Shown in pieces: positions 25,682-35,374 of a stretch of 64,000 nt of DNA. Each line of letters starts with the position of its first letter. Within the stretch, counting starts at the first letter, position 1. The notes beneath the pieces are model-generated. The model searched no databases and was not told the DNA's origin. It worked only from the letters and a program-made list of their open reading frames with translations. Both the position numbers and the translations under genes were made by a program. Source of the stretch: CAYPLH01 sp964411505. GTDB taxonomy: Bacteria > Bacillota > Clostridia > CAYPLH01 > DUMO01. The DNA lies in contig CAYPLH010000003.1 of NCBI GenBank assembly GCA_964411505.1, forward strand, positions 93,827 through 157,826. The letters run 5' to 3'.

Positions 25682-28303
25682 ATGGCTGGTTTTACTCCAA
25701 TGATGGTTCAATATATGGAAATAAAGAAACAGTATGAAGATTGCATACTGTTTTTCCGCTTGGGTGATTTCTATGAAATGTTCTTTAGTGACGCAGAAGT
25801 TGCTTCTAGGGAGCTTGAGTTAACACTTACCGGAAGAGATTGCGGGATGGAAGAAAGAGCTCCTATGTGTGGTGTTCCGTATCATGCGGCTGATGCTTAT
25901 TTATCAAAGCTTATTAATAAAGGATATAAAGTTGCAATCTGTGAACAGATTGAAGATCCGGCACAAGCTACAGGAATAGTAAAAAGAGATGTAATCAGGG
26001 TAATTACACCTGGCACTGTAACAGATAATTCAATGCTTGATGACAAAAAGAACAATTATCTTATGTGTTTATATAATTATAAAATTTATTTTGGTCTTGC
26101 TGCAGTAGATCTGTCAACTGGAGAGTTTTATACAACAAGAATAAGCTGGGGGAATACTATTAATAAAGTAATGGATGAAATAGCAAAATTCTCGCCTTCT
26201 GAATTAGTTGTAAACAGTGATTTTTATAATGATACTAGGACTATAAAACTATTACGTGAGAAATTTGATTTATACATAACTCCCTTTGAAAATGACTATT
26301 ATAATGAGCAAAATGCCCGTGAACTTATTTTAGATCAATTCGGTGAAATTGATTTATTAAAAAGAGAAATGGATATTTCGATAAATGCCAGTGGAGCACT
26401 GTTAGAATATCTAAAACAGACACAGAAAATTAATATGCAGCATATTAAAAAGATCATAGATTATAAAATTGATGAATATATGGTTCTTGATGTGTCTACC
26501 AGAAGGAATCTTGAAATAACTGAAACTATGCGCACAAGGTCAAAGAAAGGTTCACTTTTGTGGGTTCTTGACAGGACGATGACTTCCATGGGTGCTAGGA
26601 TGCTGCGAAAATGGATTGAGCAACCACTTATAAAAACACATGATATAAACTCAAGGCTTCAAGCGGTAAACGATATTAAGGAAAAATTTATGGTTCGGAT
26701 GGAAATCCGAGAGTTACTAAAAAGAGTGTATGATATTGAAAGACTTGTAAGTAGGATAGTGTTTGGTAATGTAAACTGCAGGGATCTTGTGTCATTAAAG
26801 TGTTCTTTAAGGCAGATGCCATCAATTAAAGAGTGCTTGAAAAACTGCAGTACCGATATGTTGACACAGCTAAACAGTATAATTGATCCAATGGAAGATA
26901 TTTCTGAACTGATTGACAAATCTATTATTGATGAACCTCCGATTGCAGTAAAAGAAGGCGGAATAATAAAGATAGGGTATAATGAAGAGGTAGACAAGCT
27001 CAGAGAGGCAACAATAAACGGTAAGCAATGGGTGGCGGATTTGGAAAGCTCTGAGCGAGAAAAAACGGGTATTAAGAACTTAAAAGCAGGTTTCAATAGA
27101 GTATTTGGTTATTATCTTGAAGTAACAAAGTCCTATTACAATTTGGTTCCTGAAAATTATATAAGGAAGCAGACACTGACCAACTCTGAGAGATATGTGA
27201 CCGAAGAATTAAAAGAAATGGAAAGTAAAATCCTTGGAGCTGAAGAAAAGGTCGTAGAGTTGGAATATAAATTATTTACACAGATAAGAAGCACAATTGC
27301 TGAAAATGTAATTAGGATAAAGGAGACAGCAGAGGCTGTAGCCCAGGTGGATGTTATTTGTTCTCTAGCAGAGGTTGCCGATAGGGAGTCCTATTGTATG
27401 CCAGATGTGAATGATGATGATATCATATGCATAAAGGATGGAAGACATCCGGTAGTAGAAAAAACGATGGAATCCGGAGATTTTGTACCTAATGATACTA
27501 TTTTAGACATGGATGAAAACCGTTTAGCAGTAATAACAGGACCAAACATGGCAGGAAAGTCTACGTATATGCGGCAAATAGCCTTAATTGTTCTCATGGC
27601 ACAAATAGGTAGCTTTGTGCCAGCTCAAAGTGCTCAAGTAGGCATAGTTGATAAAATATTTACTAGGGTTGGGGCGTCTGATGATCTTGCTTCAGGGCAG
27701 AGTACCTTTATGGTTGAAATGTCTGAGGTAGCCAACATTTTAAAAAATGCAACTAACCGTAGTCTTCTTATTTTAGATGAAGTTGGAAGAGGTACAAGCA
27801 CCTTTGATGGACTTAGTATTGCTTGGTCGGTAATCGAATATGTTAGCAGCAAAGAAAAGGTAGGAAGCAGGACACTATTTGCAACTCATTATCATGAACT
27901 AACTGAGCTTGAAGGTAAGATTACAGGAATCAAAAATTTCTGTATTTCGGTTGAGGAAAAGGGTGAAGACATAACATTTTTAAGAAAGATTATAAGGGGA
28001 GGCGCTGACGGAAGTTATGGAATTCATGTGGCAAAGCTTGCAGGTGTTCCCGAAACTGTTATTGATAGGGCAAGGGAACTACTTCTTGAGCTTGAGGAGT
28101 CGAATATAAATAGAAAACAATACCGGAACAAAAAGACTAGAATGCCTCTTGAGGGTCAGCTTGATCTTATATCATATAAAAGTATTTCAAAGAGCCATGA
28201 TGAAGTAATCAACGATGTTAAGAATCTCGACATTTCAAAGCTTACACCTCTTGATGCTCTTAATGTGCTGTATAAGCTCCAGCAAAAGTTGAGAAAGGAG
28301 TAA
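25682..28303 (+). CDS. mutS: DNA mismatch repair protein MutS
   Basis: Recognises mismatches and recruits MutL. The full-length 873-aa protein has the N-terminal mismatch-reading motif (FYEMF in RLGDFYEMFFSDA), core clamp domains, Walker A TGPNMAGKSTYMRQ, Walker B LLILDEVGRGTSTFDGLS and the ATHYHELTELE switch. ATG 25682 has only a weak upstream purine run (GTGAGG), so initiation may be modest. mutL begins 3 nt after its stop, indicating a shared transcript. Confidence 0.97.
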   Translation: MAGFTPMMVQYMEIKKQYEDCILFFRLGDFYEMFFSDAEVASRELELTLTGRDCGMEERAPMCGVPYHAADAYLSKLINKGYKVAICEQIEDPAQATGIVKRDVIRVITPGTVTDNSMLDDKKNNYLMCLYNYKIYFGLAAVDLSTGEFYTTRISWGNTINKVMDEIAKFSPSELVVNSDFYNDTRTIKLLREKFDLYITPFENDYYNEQNARELILDQFGEIDLLKREMDISINASGALLEYLKQTQKINMQHIKKIIDYKIDEYMVLDVSTRRNLEITETMRTRSKKGSLLWVLDRTMTSMGARMLRKWIEQPLIKTHDINSRLQAVNDIKEKFMVRMEIRELLKRVYDIERLVSRIVFGNVNCRDLVSLKCSLRQMPSIKECLKNCSTDMLTQLNSIIDPMEDISELIDKSIIDEPPIAVKEGGIIKIGYNEEVDKLREATINGKQWVADLESSEREKTGIKNLKAGFNRVFGYYLEVTKSYYNLVPENYIRKQTLTNSERYVTEELKEMESKILGAEEKVVELEYKLFTQIRSTIAENVIRIKETAEAVAQVDVICSLAEVADRESYCMPDVNDDDIICIKDGRHPVVEKTMESGDFVPNDTILDMDENRLAVITGPNMAGKSTYMRQIALIVLMAQIGSFVPAQSAQVGIVDKIFTRVGASDDLASGQSTFMVEMSEVANILKNATNRSLLILDEVGRGTSTFDGLSIAWSVIEYVSSKEKVGSRTLFATHYHELTELEGKITGIKNFCISVEEKGEDITFLRKIIRGGADGSYGIHVAKLAGVPETVIDRARELLLELEESNINRKQYRNKKTRMPLEGQLDLISYKSISKSHDEVINDVKNLDISKLTPLDALNVLYKLQQKLRKE

Positions 28304-28305
28304 AC

Positions 28306-30249
28306 ATGGGAAAAATAATTTTACTTGACGAAAATACATCAAATAAGATAGCTGCAGGAGAAGTAATTGAGAATCCGGCGTCAGTTGTTAAAGAACTTGT
28401 TGAAAACTCAATGGATGCTTATGCCAATTCTATTCAGATTGAAATAAAAAACGGAGGCAAGACTTTTATTAAGATAATTGACAATGGTTTGGGTTTTGAA
28501 GATGATGATGTGGAATTGGCGTTTGAGCGTCATGCCACAAGTAAGATCAGAAAACCTGATGATATAGAGAATATTTTGACATTTGGTTTTAGGGGTGAAG
28601 CCCTTGCCAGTATTGCAGCAGTTTCAAATATTGAGGTTATAACAAGAACTAAAAATTCTGAATATGGAAAATTAATAAAGATACAAGGTGGACAAGTTAA
28701 TGATGTAAGGACAACAGGCTGTCAGATCGGCACTACCTTTATTGTGAGAGATCTTTTTTATAATACACCAGCAAGGTTCAAATTTTTAAAGAAGGATAGG
28801 ACTGAATCAGGATATGTATCCGATATAATAGGTAGGATAGCGTTAGGTAATCCGCATATTTCCCTTAAACTCACTGTAGATGGTAAAACTGTTTTACATA
28901 CCCCGGGAAATAATGACTTGCAAAGTACTGTTTTCAGCATTTATGGAAAGGAAGCAGCCAATGCATCTTTAAAATTAGAATACGAGAATGATATGCTAAA
29001 AATTTCAGGATTAATTGGAAAAAGTGAAATTTCGCGTGCTAATCGAAGTCAGCAATCTGTTTACATAAATCACAGGTATATAAAAAGTAAAGTTATAACT
29101 GCTGCTATTGATGAAGCATGCAAATCTTACGTTATGAAAAATCGGTATGCTTTTGCTGTTTTATATATAGATATAAATCCAACTTTAGTTGATGTAAATG
29201 TTCACCCTACAAAGATGGAAGTTCGTTTTTCAAATGAAGGTGAAATATTTAAATCTGTTTATGCTGCAATAACCAATACTTTGCATAGCAAAAATCTAGC
29301 TCCCAAAATAAAAGTAAGTACCGATGAAACTAAGATTGAACACAAGATCTCTCCTGATGATTACAAAGAAAACATATCAGAAGATAAGAAATACTCAGTA
29401 CTTGAAATACCCGTGATTAATTATCGACAACCGCAAATATTTGATACTGTCCAAAATACAAAAAGTGTTAATAAATCATCTATCACACAGCTTGGTTATA
29501 CTGAAGGAAAGAATATTTCAGTCCGAAAAGATTTTGTAAAATACGAAACTAAGAAACCTCAAGATGAAGAAGATGCTGTTATAAAAAATACTCTTGATAG
29601 TGCCTCACAAGAGTATTTAAATGAAAGTGGCACACAGAAATATTTTTCAGATGATCAGGAAGATGATTTAATATCAAATGCAAGGATAATTGGACAATTA
29701 TTTTCAACATATATTCTGCTGGAAAATCGTTCTGAGTTAGTTTTGGTTGACCAACATGCAGCACATGAAAGAATTATGTACGAAAAACTTAGAGAAAAGT
29801 ATCATAATAGAGAACCTCTTTCGCAGATGCTTATTGATTCAGAAATTATAGAGGTGACATATCAGGAGCAAAAGTTTTTGGAAGATGAAAAAGAAGTTCT
29901 TAAAGATATAGGTTTTACCTATGAGGATTTTGGCAATAATTCTATCATATTAAGATCAGTACCTTACATTATGGAAAATGAGCAGGTAAAGCAAAAGTTT
30001 CTTGCGGTTCTAGACTACTTGATGAGTTCCTTTGATTCAAAAAGTAGCATAATTCCTGATGAAAAGCTTTTTTCTATTAGCTGCAAGATTGCAGTTAAGG
30101 CAAATAAGAAACTAGATAACAAAGAAATTGATAATATGCTAAGTGAGCTTAAGATGATGAAAAATCCATTTAATTGTCCGCATGGTCGACCTACTATAGT
30201 TAAAATTAGTAAATATGAGGTTGAAAAAATGTTTAAAAGAAAATTGTGA
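28306..30249 (+). CDS. mutL: DNA mismatch repair protein MutL (endonuclease type)
   Basis: GHKL ATPase with KIAAGEVIENPASVVKELVEN and the GFRGEALASI lid motif in the N-terminal domain (about residues 1-330), a variable linker, and a C-terminal dimerisation and nuclease domain. The nuclease metal motif DQHAAHERIMYEK and the terminal CPHGRPT are present, as in Bacillus MutL and unlike E. coli MutL. Mismatch repair here therefore nicks DNA with MutL and needs no MutH. Length 647 aa. AAAGGAG lies at the end of mutS. Confidence 0.97.
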   Translation: MGKIILLDENTSNKIAAGEVIENPASVVKELVENSMDAYANSIQIEIKNGGKTFIKIIDNGLGFEDDDVELAFERHATSKIRKPDDIENILTFGFRGEALASIAAVSNIEVITRTKNSEYGKLIKIQGGQVNDVRTTGCQIGTTFIVRDLFYNTPARFKFLKKDRTESGYVSDIIGRIALGNPHISLKLTVDGKTVLHTPGNNDLQSTVFSIYGKEAANASLKLEYENDMLKISGLIGKSEISRANRSQQSVYINHRYIKSKVITAAIDEACKSYVMKNRYAFAVLYIDINPTLVDVNVHPTKMEVRFSNEGEIFKSVYAAITNTLHSKNLAPKIKVSTDETKIEHKISPDDYKENISEDKKYSVLEIPVINYRQPQIFDTVQNTKSVNKSSITQLGYTEGKNISVRKDFVKYETKKPQDEEDAVIKNTLDSASQEYLNESGTQKYFSDDQEDDLISNARIIGQLFSTYILLENRSELVLVDQHAAHERIMYEKLREKYHNREPLSQMLIDSEIIEVTYQEQKFLEDEKEVLKDIGFTYEDFGNNSIILRSVPYIMENEQVKQKFLAVLDYLMSSFDSKSSIIPDEKLFSISCKIAVKANKKLDNKEIDNMLSELKMMKNPFNCPHGRPTIVKISKYEVEKMFKRKL

Positions 30250-30336
30250 TAAACTTTCATCTACTTTTTGAAAGATATAATGACATAATATTCCACTTAT
30301 TGCTATTTAAAATAGCTATCAAAAGGAGTCAACGCT

Positions 30337-31284
30337 TTGAAAAATGCACTTGTAGTTCTAGGTCCTACAGCTTCAGGGAAAACTGCAATATCTGTGAAGC
30401 TTGCAAAGGAAGTTAATGGCGAAATAATATCGGCTGATTCAATGCAAATTTATAAGTATATGGATATTGGGACAGCAAAGCCAGATGAATCAGAAAAAGA
30501 TGGTATTCCGCATTATATGATGGATGAAATTGAACCTGACGAGGAATTCAGCGTTGCGCGATTTAAAGAAATGGCAACAGGTTACATTAAAGATATTCTC
30601 GCACGTGGCAAGGTGCCGATAATCGTTGGTGGTACGGGTTTATATATAAATTCACTTGTATATAATGTAAATTTTTCCGAAACTATATGTGATTGGAAGC
30701 TGAGGGAGCAGCTTCAAAGGGAAGCTAAGGAAAAAGGCAATAAATATCTTCATGATGAGCTGAGGAAAGTTGATGCTATAGCTGCAGAAAGTATACATTA
30801 TAATAATGTTAAAAGAGTGATAAGAGCATTGGAGGTTTTTAAACATACTAATAAACCAATATCATACCATCAGAAAATTTCACGCATGGAGCCTTCAGAG
30901 TATTACTTTTATATGATAGGCTTGAATATGGATAGAGAGAAGCTTTACAACAGAATAAACTTACGAGTAGATCAGATGATAGAAAACGGTCTTGTATCAG
31001 AAGTGAAAAAACTTTTGGATATAGGATATGATAGAAATCTGGTTTCAATGCAGGGACTTGGATATAAAGAGATTATATCCTTCCTAAAAGGTGAATGCAC
31101 TTTAGAAGAGGCTATTACAATCATTAAACGTGATACTCGAAGATATGCCAAAAGGCAGCTCACCTGGTTTAGAAGAATAGAAGATATATATTGGGTTTCT
31201 GTAGATAAATATGAAGACTCTCAGGAAATACTAGAAAATATTAAAACTGTGTTGCAAAATACCAATTTTTTCTGTAAAATATGA
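30337..31284 (+). CDS. miaA: tRNA dimethylallyltransferase
   Basis: Transfers a dimethylallyl group to A37 of tRNAs reading UNN codons. The P-loop LGPTASGKTAIS, the DSMQIYKYMDIGTAKP substrate segment and VGGTGLYINSLVY are all conserved; 315 aa. It starts with TTG 30337, with AAAAGGAG 8 nt upstream. It belongs with miaB, which modifies its product, and with hfq, in the usual Firmicutes order. Confidence 0.97.
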   Translation: MKNALVVLGPTASGKTAISVKLAKEVNGEIISADSMQIYKYMDIGTAKPDESEKDGIPHYMMDEIEPDEEFSVARFKEMATGYIKDILARGKVPIIVGGTGLYINSLVYNVNFSETICDWKLREQLQREAKEKGNKYLHDELRKVDAIAAESIHYNNVKRVIRALEVFKHTNKPISYHQKISRMEPSEYYFYMIGLNMDREKLYNRINLRVDQMIENGLVSEVKKLLDIGYDRNLVSMQGLGYKEIISFLKGECTLEEAITIIKRDTRRYAKRQLTWFRRIEDIYWVSVDKYEDSQEILENIKTVLQNTNFFCKI

Positions 31285-31306
31285 ATAAGGTCGGAAGGGA
31301 TAACTC

Positions 31307-31343
31307 CCATCTACTATTTCAACTTAGTATTAAATAGAGATGG
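31307..31343 (+). promoter_or_regulatory. Hairpin in the hfq leader
   Basis: CCATCT-A-CTATTT (31307-31319) pairs with AAATAG-AGATGG (31332-31343): 12 bp with one bulged A and a 12-nt loop. No T-run follows, so it is not an intrinsic terminator. It ends about 17 nt before the hfq ribosome-binding site and could affect processing or translation. Confidence 0.4.
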
Positions 31344-31372
31344 TAGAAAAGAGAGATTGAGGAGGATTTTTT

Positions 31373-31621
31373 GTGAATAAAACTAACATTAATTTGCAGG
31401 ATGTTTTTTTAAACCAAGTAAGGAAAGAGTATATTCCGGTAACTGTATATCTAACAAATGGTTTTCAGCTAAAAGGAATTGTTAAAGGTTTTGATAATTT
31501 TACAGTCATTTTAGAAAGTGACGGAAAGCAACAGCTTATTTACAAGCATGCAATATCAACAGTAAGTCCAATAAAAGCCATAAACCTGATATTTAATAAT
31601 GAAACCAGACCTGACGCATAA
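31373..31621 (+). CDS. hfq: RNA chaperone Hfq
   Basis: Hexameric Sm-like RNA-binding protein of 82 aa. Sm1 is NLQDVFLNQVRKEYIPVTVY then LTNGFQLKGIVKGFDNF, and Sm2 is QQLIYKHAISTVSP, with the YKHA motif of the proximal RNA face. Its start is GTG 31373 behind GAGGAGG. It lacks the long C-terminal tail of proteobacterial Hfq, as usual in Firmicutes. Confidence 0.96.
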   Translation: MNKTNINLQDVFLNQVRKEYIPVTVYLTNGFQLKGIVKGFDNFTVILESDGKQQLIYKHAISTVSPIKAINLIFNNETRPDA

Positions 31622-31668
31622 AAAAGGTGGCTTTTTTACGACAGTATAAAAATTTATAATATCTAAAA

Positions 31669-31709
31669 AAAACGGCATAGTCGTATTAAACGGTTATGCC
31701 GTTTTTTTA
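31669..31709. terminator. Bidirectional intrinsic terminator between hfq and lexA
   Basis: AACGGCATA (31671-31679) pairs with TATGCCGTT (31695-31703), flanked by an A-run before and seven T after. It therefore works in both directions, ending the hfq transcript on the plus strand and lexA on the minus strand. Confidence 0.9.
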
Positions 31710-31737
31710 GATTCTGGGTGATTAGGTTATATGTTGT

Positions 31738-32376
31738 TTATAGTTTACGAAATACACCTATTACTTTTCCGATAATTGAAAGATTATCTTTAACTATTAT
31801 TGGAGTCAAAAATCGGTTTTCAGGCTGCAGCCGTACATAATCCTTTTCTTTATAGAATGTTTTAACAGTTGCCTCATCACCTAATAATGCAACTATAATG
31901 TCTCCGTTAATTGCAGTATTTTGTTGCCTTATAAGAATAAAGTCTCCATCTAAAATTCCAGCTTCAATCATGCTTTCACCTTTTACACGAAGCATAAATA
32001 CTGTTGAGTTTTGCACAAACTCAACGGGAAGTGGAAAAGTATCCTCAATATTCTCAAATGCAAGTATAGGCTCTCCTGCAGTGACCTTGCCGATTATTGG
32101 TACATCAACAAGTTCTTTTTTTGAATAATAGTCGGGAGTCTGGTTGTATTCCTTGCCAACTATTTTTAAAGCTCTGGGCTTACTTGGGTCCTTTTTAATA
32201 AATCCTTGTTTTTCGAGTCTTCTAAGATAACAGTGTACTGTAGATGTAGACTTAAATCCTACAGCTTTACAAATCTCCCTAACTGATGGAGGATACCCTT
32301 TGCTAGTAACGTGATTATCGAGGAATTCCAATATTTCGAGTTCTTTTTCTTTTAAATCACTTAATTTATTTACCAA
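31738..32376 (-). CDS. lexA: SOS repressor LexA
   Basis: Represses DNA-damage genes and cleaves itself when bound to RecA filaments. The winged-helix domain is at the N-terminus (YPPSVREICKAVGFKSTSTV), the self-cleavage Ala-Gly lies in GKVTAGEP, the catalytic serine in VKGESMIEAGI and the lysine in DEATVKTFY. The frame is open from a GTG at 32385, but that codon is part of the GAGGTGA ribosome-binding site; TTG 32376 gives normal spacing (212 aa). It is divergent from yneA, with a LexA box over its own -35. Confidence 0.95.
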   Translation of the reverse strand: MVNKLSDLKEKELEILEFLDNHVTSKGYPPSVREICKAVGFKSTSTVHCYLRRLEKQGFIKKDPSKPRALKIVGKEYNQTPDYYSKKELVDVPIIGKVTAGEPILAFENIEDTFPLPVEFVQNSTVFMLRVKGESMIEAGILDGDFILIRQQNTAINGDIIVALLGDEATVKTFYKEKDYVRLQPENRFLTPIIVKDNLSIIGKVIGVFRKL

Positions 32377-32465
32377 TTTGTTCACCTCATCATTAAGTAT
32401 TAATAGGGAAGGTATTTAGGTAATATCAAAAGGTTTAAGGTTATCTTTACCAACCCCTCTATAGC

Positions 32466-32504
32466 ATTATAACATAAAATTATTAAAAATCAAACTTACG
32501 TTCG
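32466..32504 (-). promoter_or_regulatory. lexA promoter with LexA box
   Basis: On the minus strand TTTGAT (32494-32489), a 17-nt spacer and TATAAT (32471-32466) form the lexA promoter. The LexA box CGAACGTAAGTTTG (minus strand, 32504-32491) covers the -35, so LexA represses itself. Confidence 0.85.
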
Positions 32505-32522
32505 AAATTTTTTAAAAACCTA

Positions 32523-32571
32523 TTGACAGGGAACAAACGTTCCGATATAATTTACTCAAGAACAAACGTTT
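32523..32571 (+). promoter_or_regulatory. yneA promoter with two LexA boxes
   Basis: TTGACA (32523-32528), a 17-nt spacer and TATAAT (32546-32551) make a consensus promoter. One LexA box, GGAACAAACGTTCC (32530-32543), fills the spacer; a second, GAACAAACGTTT (32560-32571), sits at the expected transcription start. This arrangement predicts tight repression and strong SOS induction. Confidence 0.92.
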
Positions 32572-32624
32572 GATTAAGTTTTGCTTAATATTATAAAATT
32601 TATGTAGGAGGAAGGTGCACTTTT

Positions 32625-32906
32625 GTGAGAATCAGAATAAAAAACAAGTCAAGATTTATTGTTTCTATTATGGTTATAGTGGTTTGGCTTAGTGCAGCTG
32701 TTTTTGCAGCATCAGTTCATGGATATAAAGAACAAATGTTTAATTATATAGTAATACAGCAAGGGGATACCTTATGGGATATCTCACTAAAATACAAGGA
32801 TGACAATCAGGAAGTAAGAAAATATATATACGATTTGAAAAGAATAAACAATCTTACAGATTCAACTTTATTCCTAGGAGATGTACTGAAGATTCCGGTT
32901 CGGTAA
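32625..32906 (+). CDS. yneA: SOS-induced cell division inhibitor, LysM protein
   Basis: A 93-aa protein with one N-terminal membrane anchor (about residues 12-32, SIMVIVVWLSAAVFAAS) and an extracellular LysM domain (YIVIQQGDTLWDISLKYKD to LGDVLKIPV). Size, topology, divergent position beside lexA and the LexA-box promoter all match Bacillus YneA, which delays division during DNA repair. It starts with GTG 32625 behind AGGAGGAAGG. The sequence between domains is short. Function is inferred from context and architecture. Confidence 0.85.
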   Translation: MRIRIKNKSRFIVSIMVIVVWLSAAVFAASVHGYKEQMFNYIVIQQGDTLWDISLKYKDDNQEVRKYIYDLKRINNLTDSTLFLGDVLKIPVR

Positions 32907-33286
32907 CTAATACTTAAAGTGTTGATTTCTATCATTATGAAAGCATCCAGCACGAGCTTTGCTTTTATCTTTGATTAATCGAGTAGTAGCCGTAGATGCA
33001 CACTGCGAGTGGTCTATATACTCGACCTAATTGATATAAGCCCTTATACGCATAAGTCTTATTTAACCATGTAGGCACAATATGGTGAACAAGCACACCG
33101 ATGCATTGACGATGACCCTTGATACGATCCTTTTTAAAATTACAATAGGTAATCAAAAGTATAGGAAGTAATTAAGTTATTATATGATGGTTTATTTATG
33201 CATGCTATTATTTATGTGTAATCATTGATGTATAAAAAAAGAAATATATGAAAAGACAATGCTAATTAAGGAGACACGCAACCGGC
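32907..33286. other. Intergenic region without a recognised gene
   Basis: This 380-nt gap contains a 63-codon minus-strand frame (33156-32965, reading CIGVLVHHIVPTW) with no ribosome-binding site; it may be a transposase or gene remnant but I cannot place it. Near the right end lies copy 1 of the repeated 30-nt motif (33155-33184). Confidence 0.5.
33155..33184 (+). promoter_or_regulatory. Repeated 30-nt motif, copy 1
   Basis: The motif begins AAAAGTATAGGAAGTAATTA and continues AGTTATTATA, about 103 nt before the esterase start. It shares 24 of 30 positions with copy 3 (42952-42981) and resembles copy 2 (35375-35404). It is a possible YesN operator or shared promoter element. Confidence 0.5.
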
Positions 33287-34465
33287 ATGGATGAAATACA
33301 AGAAAAAAGGTATTTAAGGGAGCAGCTTTTGGATCTTTTGGGTATCCCGAAAGAAAAATGTTCGCTTGAATCCGAACTAAAAGGATCTGTTTTACATGAT
33401 GATATAGTTATTGAAAAGTGGGTATGGACGAGTGAGCCCGGGTCAAAGGTCACTTCTTTATTATATATGCCCAAAGTTCGGAATAGCAAGATTCCTGCAG
33501 TGGTAGTTGCAAATGGGCATGGAGGATCAAAAAATTCGCTGTATAATCATTATACAGGGCAGCTATATGCAAAAGTGGGGATTGCATGTCTTCTCTATGA
33601 CACTATAGGAGAAGAGGAAAGGCATGTAAAAGGTGAAAAGGGGACACGTGCCCATGATGAAGAAGAAGTCTTAAGGTGTGCAGCTGAAAATGGCAGAATT
33701 GTGATGGGTAAAATGGTATTTGACACAATGAGGGCGATCGATTTTTTATTTTCGCATCACGATATAGATTCTGAAAATGTAGGAGTGACAGGAAACTCTT
33801 TAGGAGGTACTATAGCCTCATGGATGCTGGCACTTGATACAAGGATCAAAATGGCAATTGTTTCCGGATGGGCAATTAGCATGTATGGTGTTGCACAAAG
33901 TAAAGCGTGTACAAGGATTCCAGGCATGCTTATGGATAAGCTATGCAGCTTGCATGAGCATTTGTCTCTTTCTGTGCCCCATTGCGCAGTTTTAATAATG
34001 AACGGGGAAAAAGATTATATAATAGACAAAAAAGGGGATGGCAGATGCTGGGATGAAACCCGCCTTAACGTTACAACCCTTAGGGAAGTTTACAAAAACA
34101 GTGGAATACCTGCAAAATGCCAGTTATGGTTTGATGGAGAGGGAGGTCACCGAGCTTATCATAACCATAAGAAAGCATTATTATGGATTAATAAATATCT
34201 TGGCACGCCTACGTATACACATGAGCAAATCAAGAAGCTTCCGGAAATCACGCTGGGTAGATGGTGTGAAAAACACGGACTAAAATGGGAGGACAGCTTT
34301 GCCCATCTATACTGGAATGAGCAAAACCACAAAGGAGGAGTATATTTGGATCTTGACATTGTTCCTATAAGTGCCGACAGACTTAAATGCTTAAGGTATG
34401 AAGAGCTTGGCGACCCCTTATATACAATTGAAGGTTGGTTGGAAGCAATAAAGAAAAGAGTATAA
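33287..34465 (+). CDS. Alpha/beta hydrolase, probable carbohydrate esterase
   Basis: A cytoplasmic alpha/beta hydrolase of 392 aa without signal peptide. The oxyanion region is VVVANGHGGSKNS, the nucleophile elbow GVTGNSLGGTIASW (Ser), a likely catalytic Asp lies in MNGEKDYIID and the His in DGEGGHRAYH. The fold resembles acetyl-xylan esterase / dienelactone-hydrolase relatives found in polysaccharide loci. ATG 33287 has only a weak upstream AAGGAG (about 33268). It lies next to a GH28 fragment and sugar transporter, so it likely removes acetyl or other esters from imported oligosaccharides. The exact family is unsure. Confidence 0.75.
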   Translation: MDEIQEKRYLREQLLDLLGIPKEKCSLESELKGSVLHDDIVIEKWVWTSEPGSKVTSLLYMPKVRNSKIPAVVVANGHGGSKNSLYNHYTGQLYAKVGIACLLYDTIGEEERHVKGEKGTRAHDEEEVLRCAAENGRIVMGKMVFDTMRAIDFLFSHHDIDSENVGVTGNSLGGTIASWMLALDTRIKMAIVSGWAISMYGVAQSKACTRIPGMLMDKLCSLHEHLSLSVPHCAVLIMNGEKDYIIDKKGDGRCWDETRLNVTTLREVYKNSGIPAKCQLWFDGEGGHRAYHNHKKALLWINKYLGTPTYTHEQIKKLPEITLGRWCEKHGLKWEDSFAHLYWNEQNHKGGVYLDLDIVPISADRLKCLRYEELGDPLYTIEGWLEAIKKRV

Positions 34466-34589
34466 AAAAATAACAAAGCATGTACGGTTAGTTTGTCTTA
34501 TATTGAAAGTTTGATAGGTATGCTAATTTATGAGGTGTAATAAATGTTTATTGTATAATAAAAAATGAATAAGGAAAACCAAATTAAAA

Positions 34590-35360
34590 TGAATAAAACT
34601 TATGAACCAAAAAACCTAATGTCTCCGAAAGGTGCGCAGACTGATTCCTCAATTGCATTGATATTTGCATAATGGAGACGGTATTGATCCCGATTCATCA
34701 AGCGATGTATACATATTCAATACTATGATCGCAGGACAAGACAACTGTATTGCCATAAAGTCAGGAAAAGATGCAGAAGGAAGAAGAATTGGTTTACCGT
34801 CAGAAAACATAAGAATTACTAACTGTTGTTTTACAAGCGGTGGCGGGATTGCAATCGGAAGTGAGATGTCGGGCGGTGTAAAAAATGTTTATGTTAGGGA
34901 TTGTGTTTTTAAAAACGCAAAGATTATGGCAACTATAAAAGCGTTAAGGGGTCGCGGAAGTATAGCAGAAAACATAAGATTTGAAGATATAAAATTTGTA
35001 AATACCGACAATAATCCTGCATTTAAGCCAACTAAATGGAGCAGGGGGGTAATAAATATCGATCATTATTATTCTGTGGAGGAGTTTGACCCACAAACTA
35101 AGTTTCCCTTTGATGAAGGTTCACCGGTTTTTAGGGATATTACTTTTAAAAATATTTACATAGAGGATAAATCTAAATATCCCATTTATATGACAGCAGT
35201 CCCTGAAAGTCCACTTAAAAACATAAGTCTTGAAAACATCGACGCAAAGGGAAGATATGGTTTTATAGCTAATAATATTGACGGACTAAAGCTTAGGAAT
35301 GTAACTGTAAAGGCTGATGAAGGTGTAGATTATTGCTTTAAAAATGTGAGTTTGAAATAA
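34590..35360 (+). pseudogene. GH28 polygalacturonase-like enzyme lacking its N-terminus
   Basis: From a TTG at 34665 an open frame encodes 231 aa of the right-handed beta-helix core of family GH28. It contains HNGDGIDPDSSSDVYI and GQDNCIAIKSG with the catalytic aspartates, GGGIAIGSEMSGGV, and ATIKALRGRG (the RIK-like site). Family members need about 200 more N-terminal residues. Upstream of 34665 the frame is closed by stops, no ribosome-binding site is found, and the sequence is unrelated, so the gene has lost its 5' half. Before truncation it would have cleaved galacturonides or rhamnogalacturonan, consistent with the neighbouring YesMN/Lpl genes. Confidence 0.8.
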
Positions 35361-35374
35361 TCAATATAGTAATG

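Noticed and set aside
32965..33156. 63-codon minus-strand ORF as a transposase remnant
   Set aside because: No transposase motif (such as DDE spacing) is visible, no terminal repeats or ribosome-binding site; kept only as a note in the intergenic entry.
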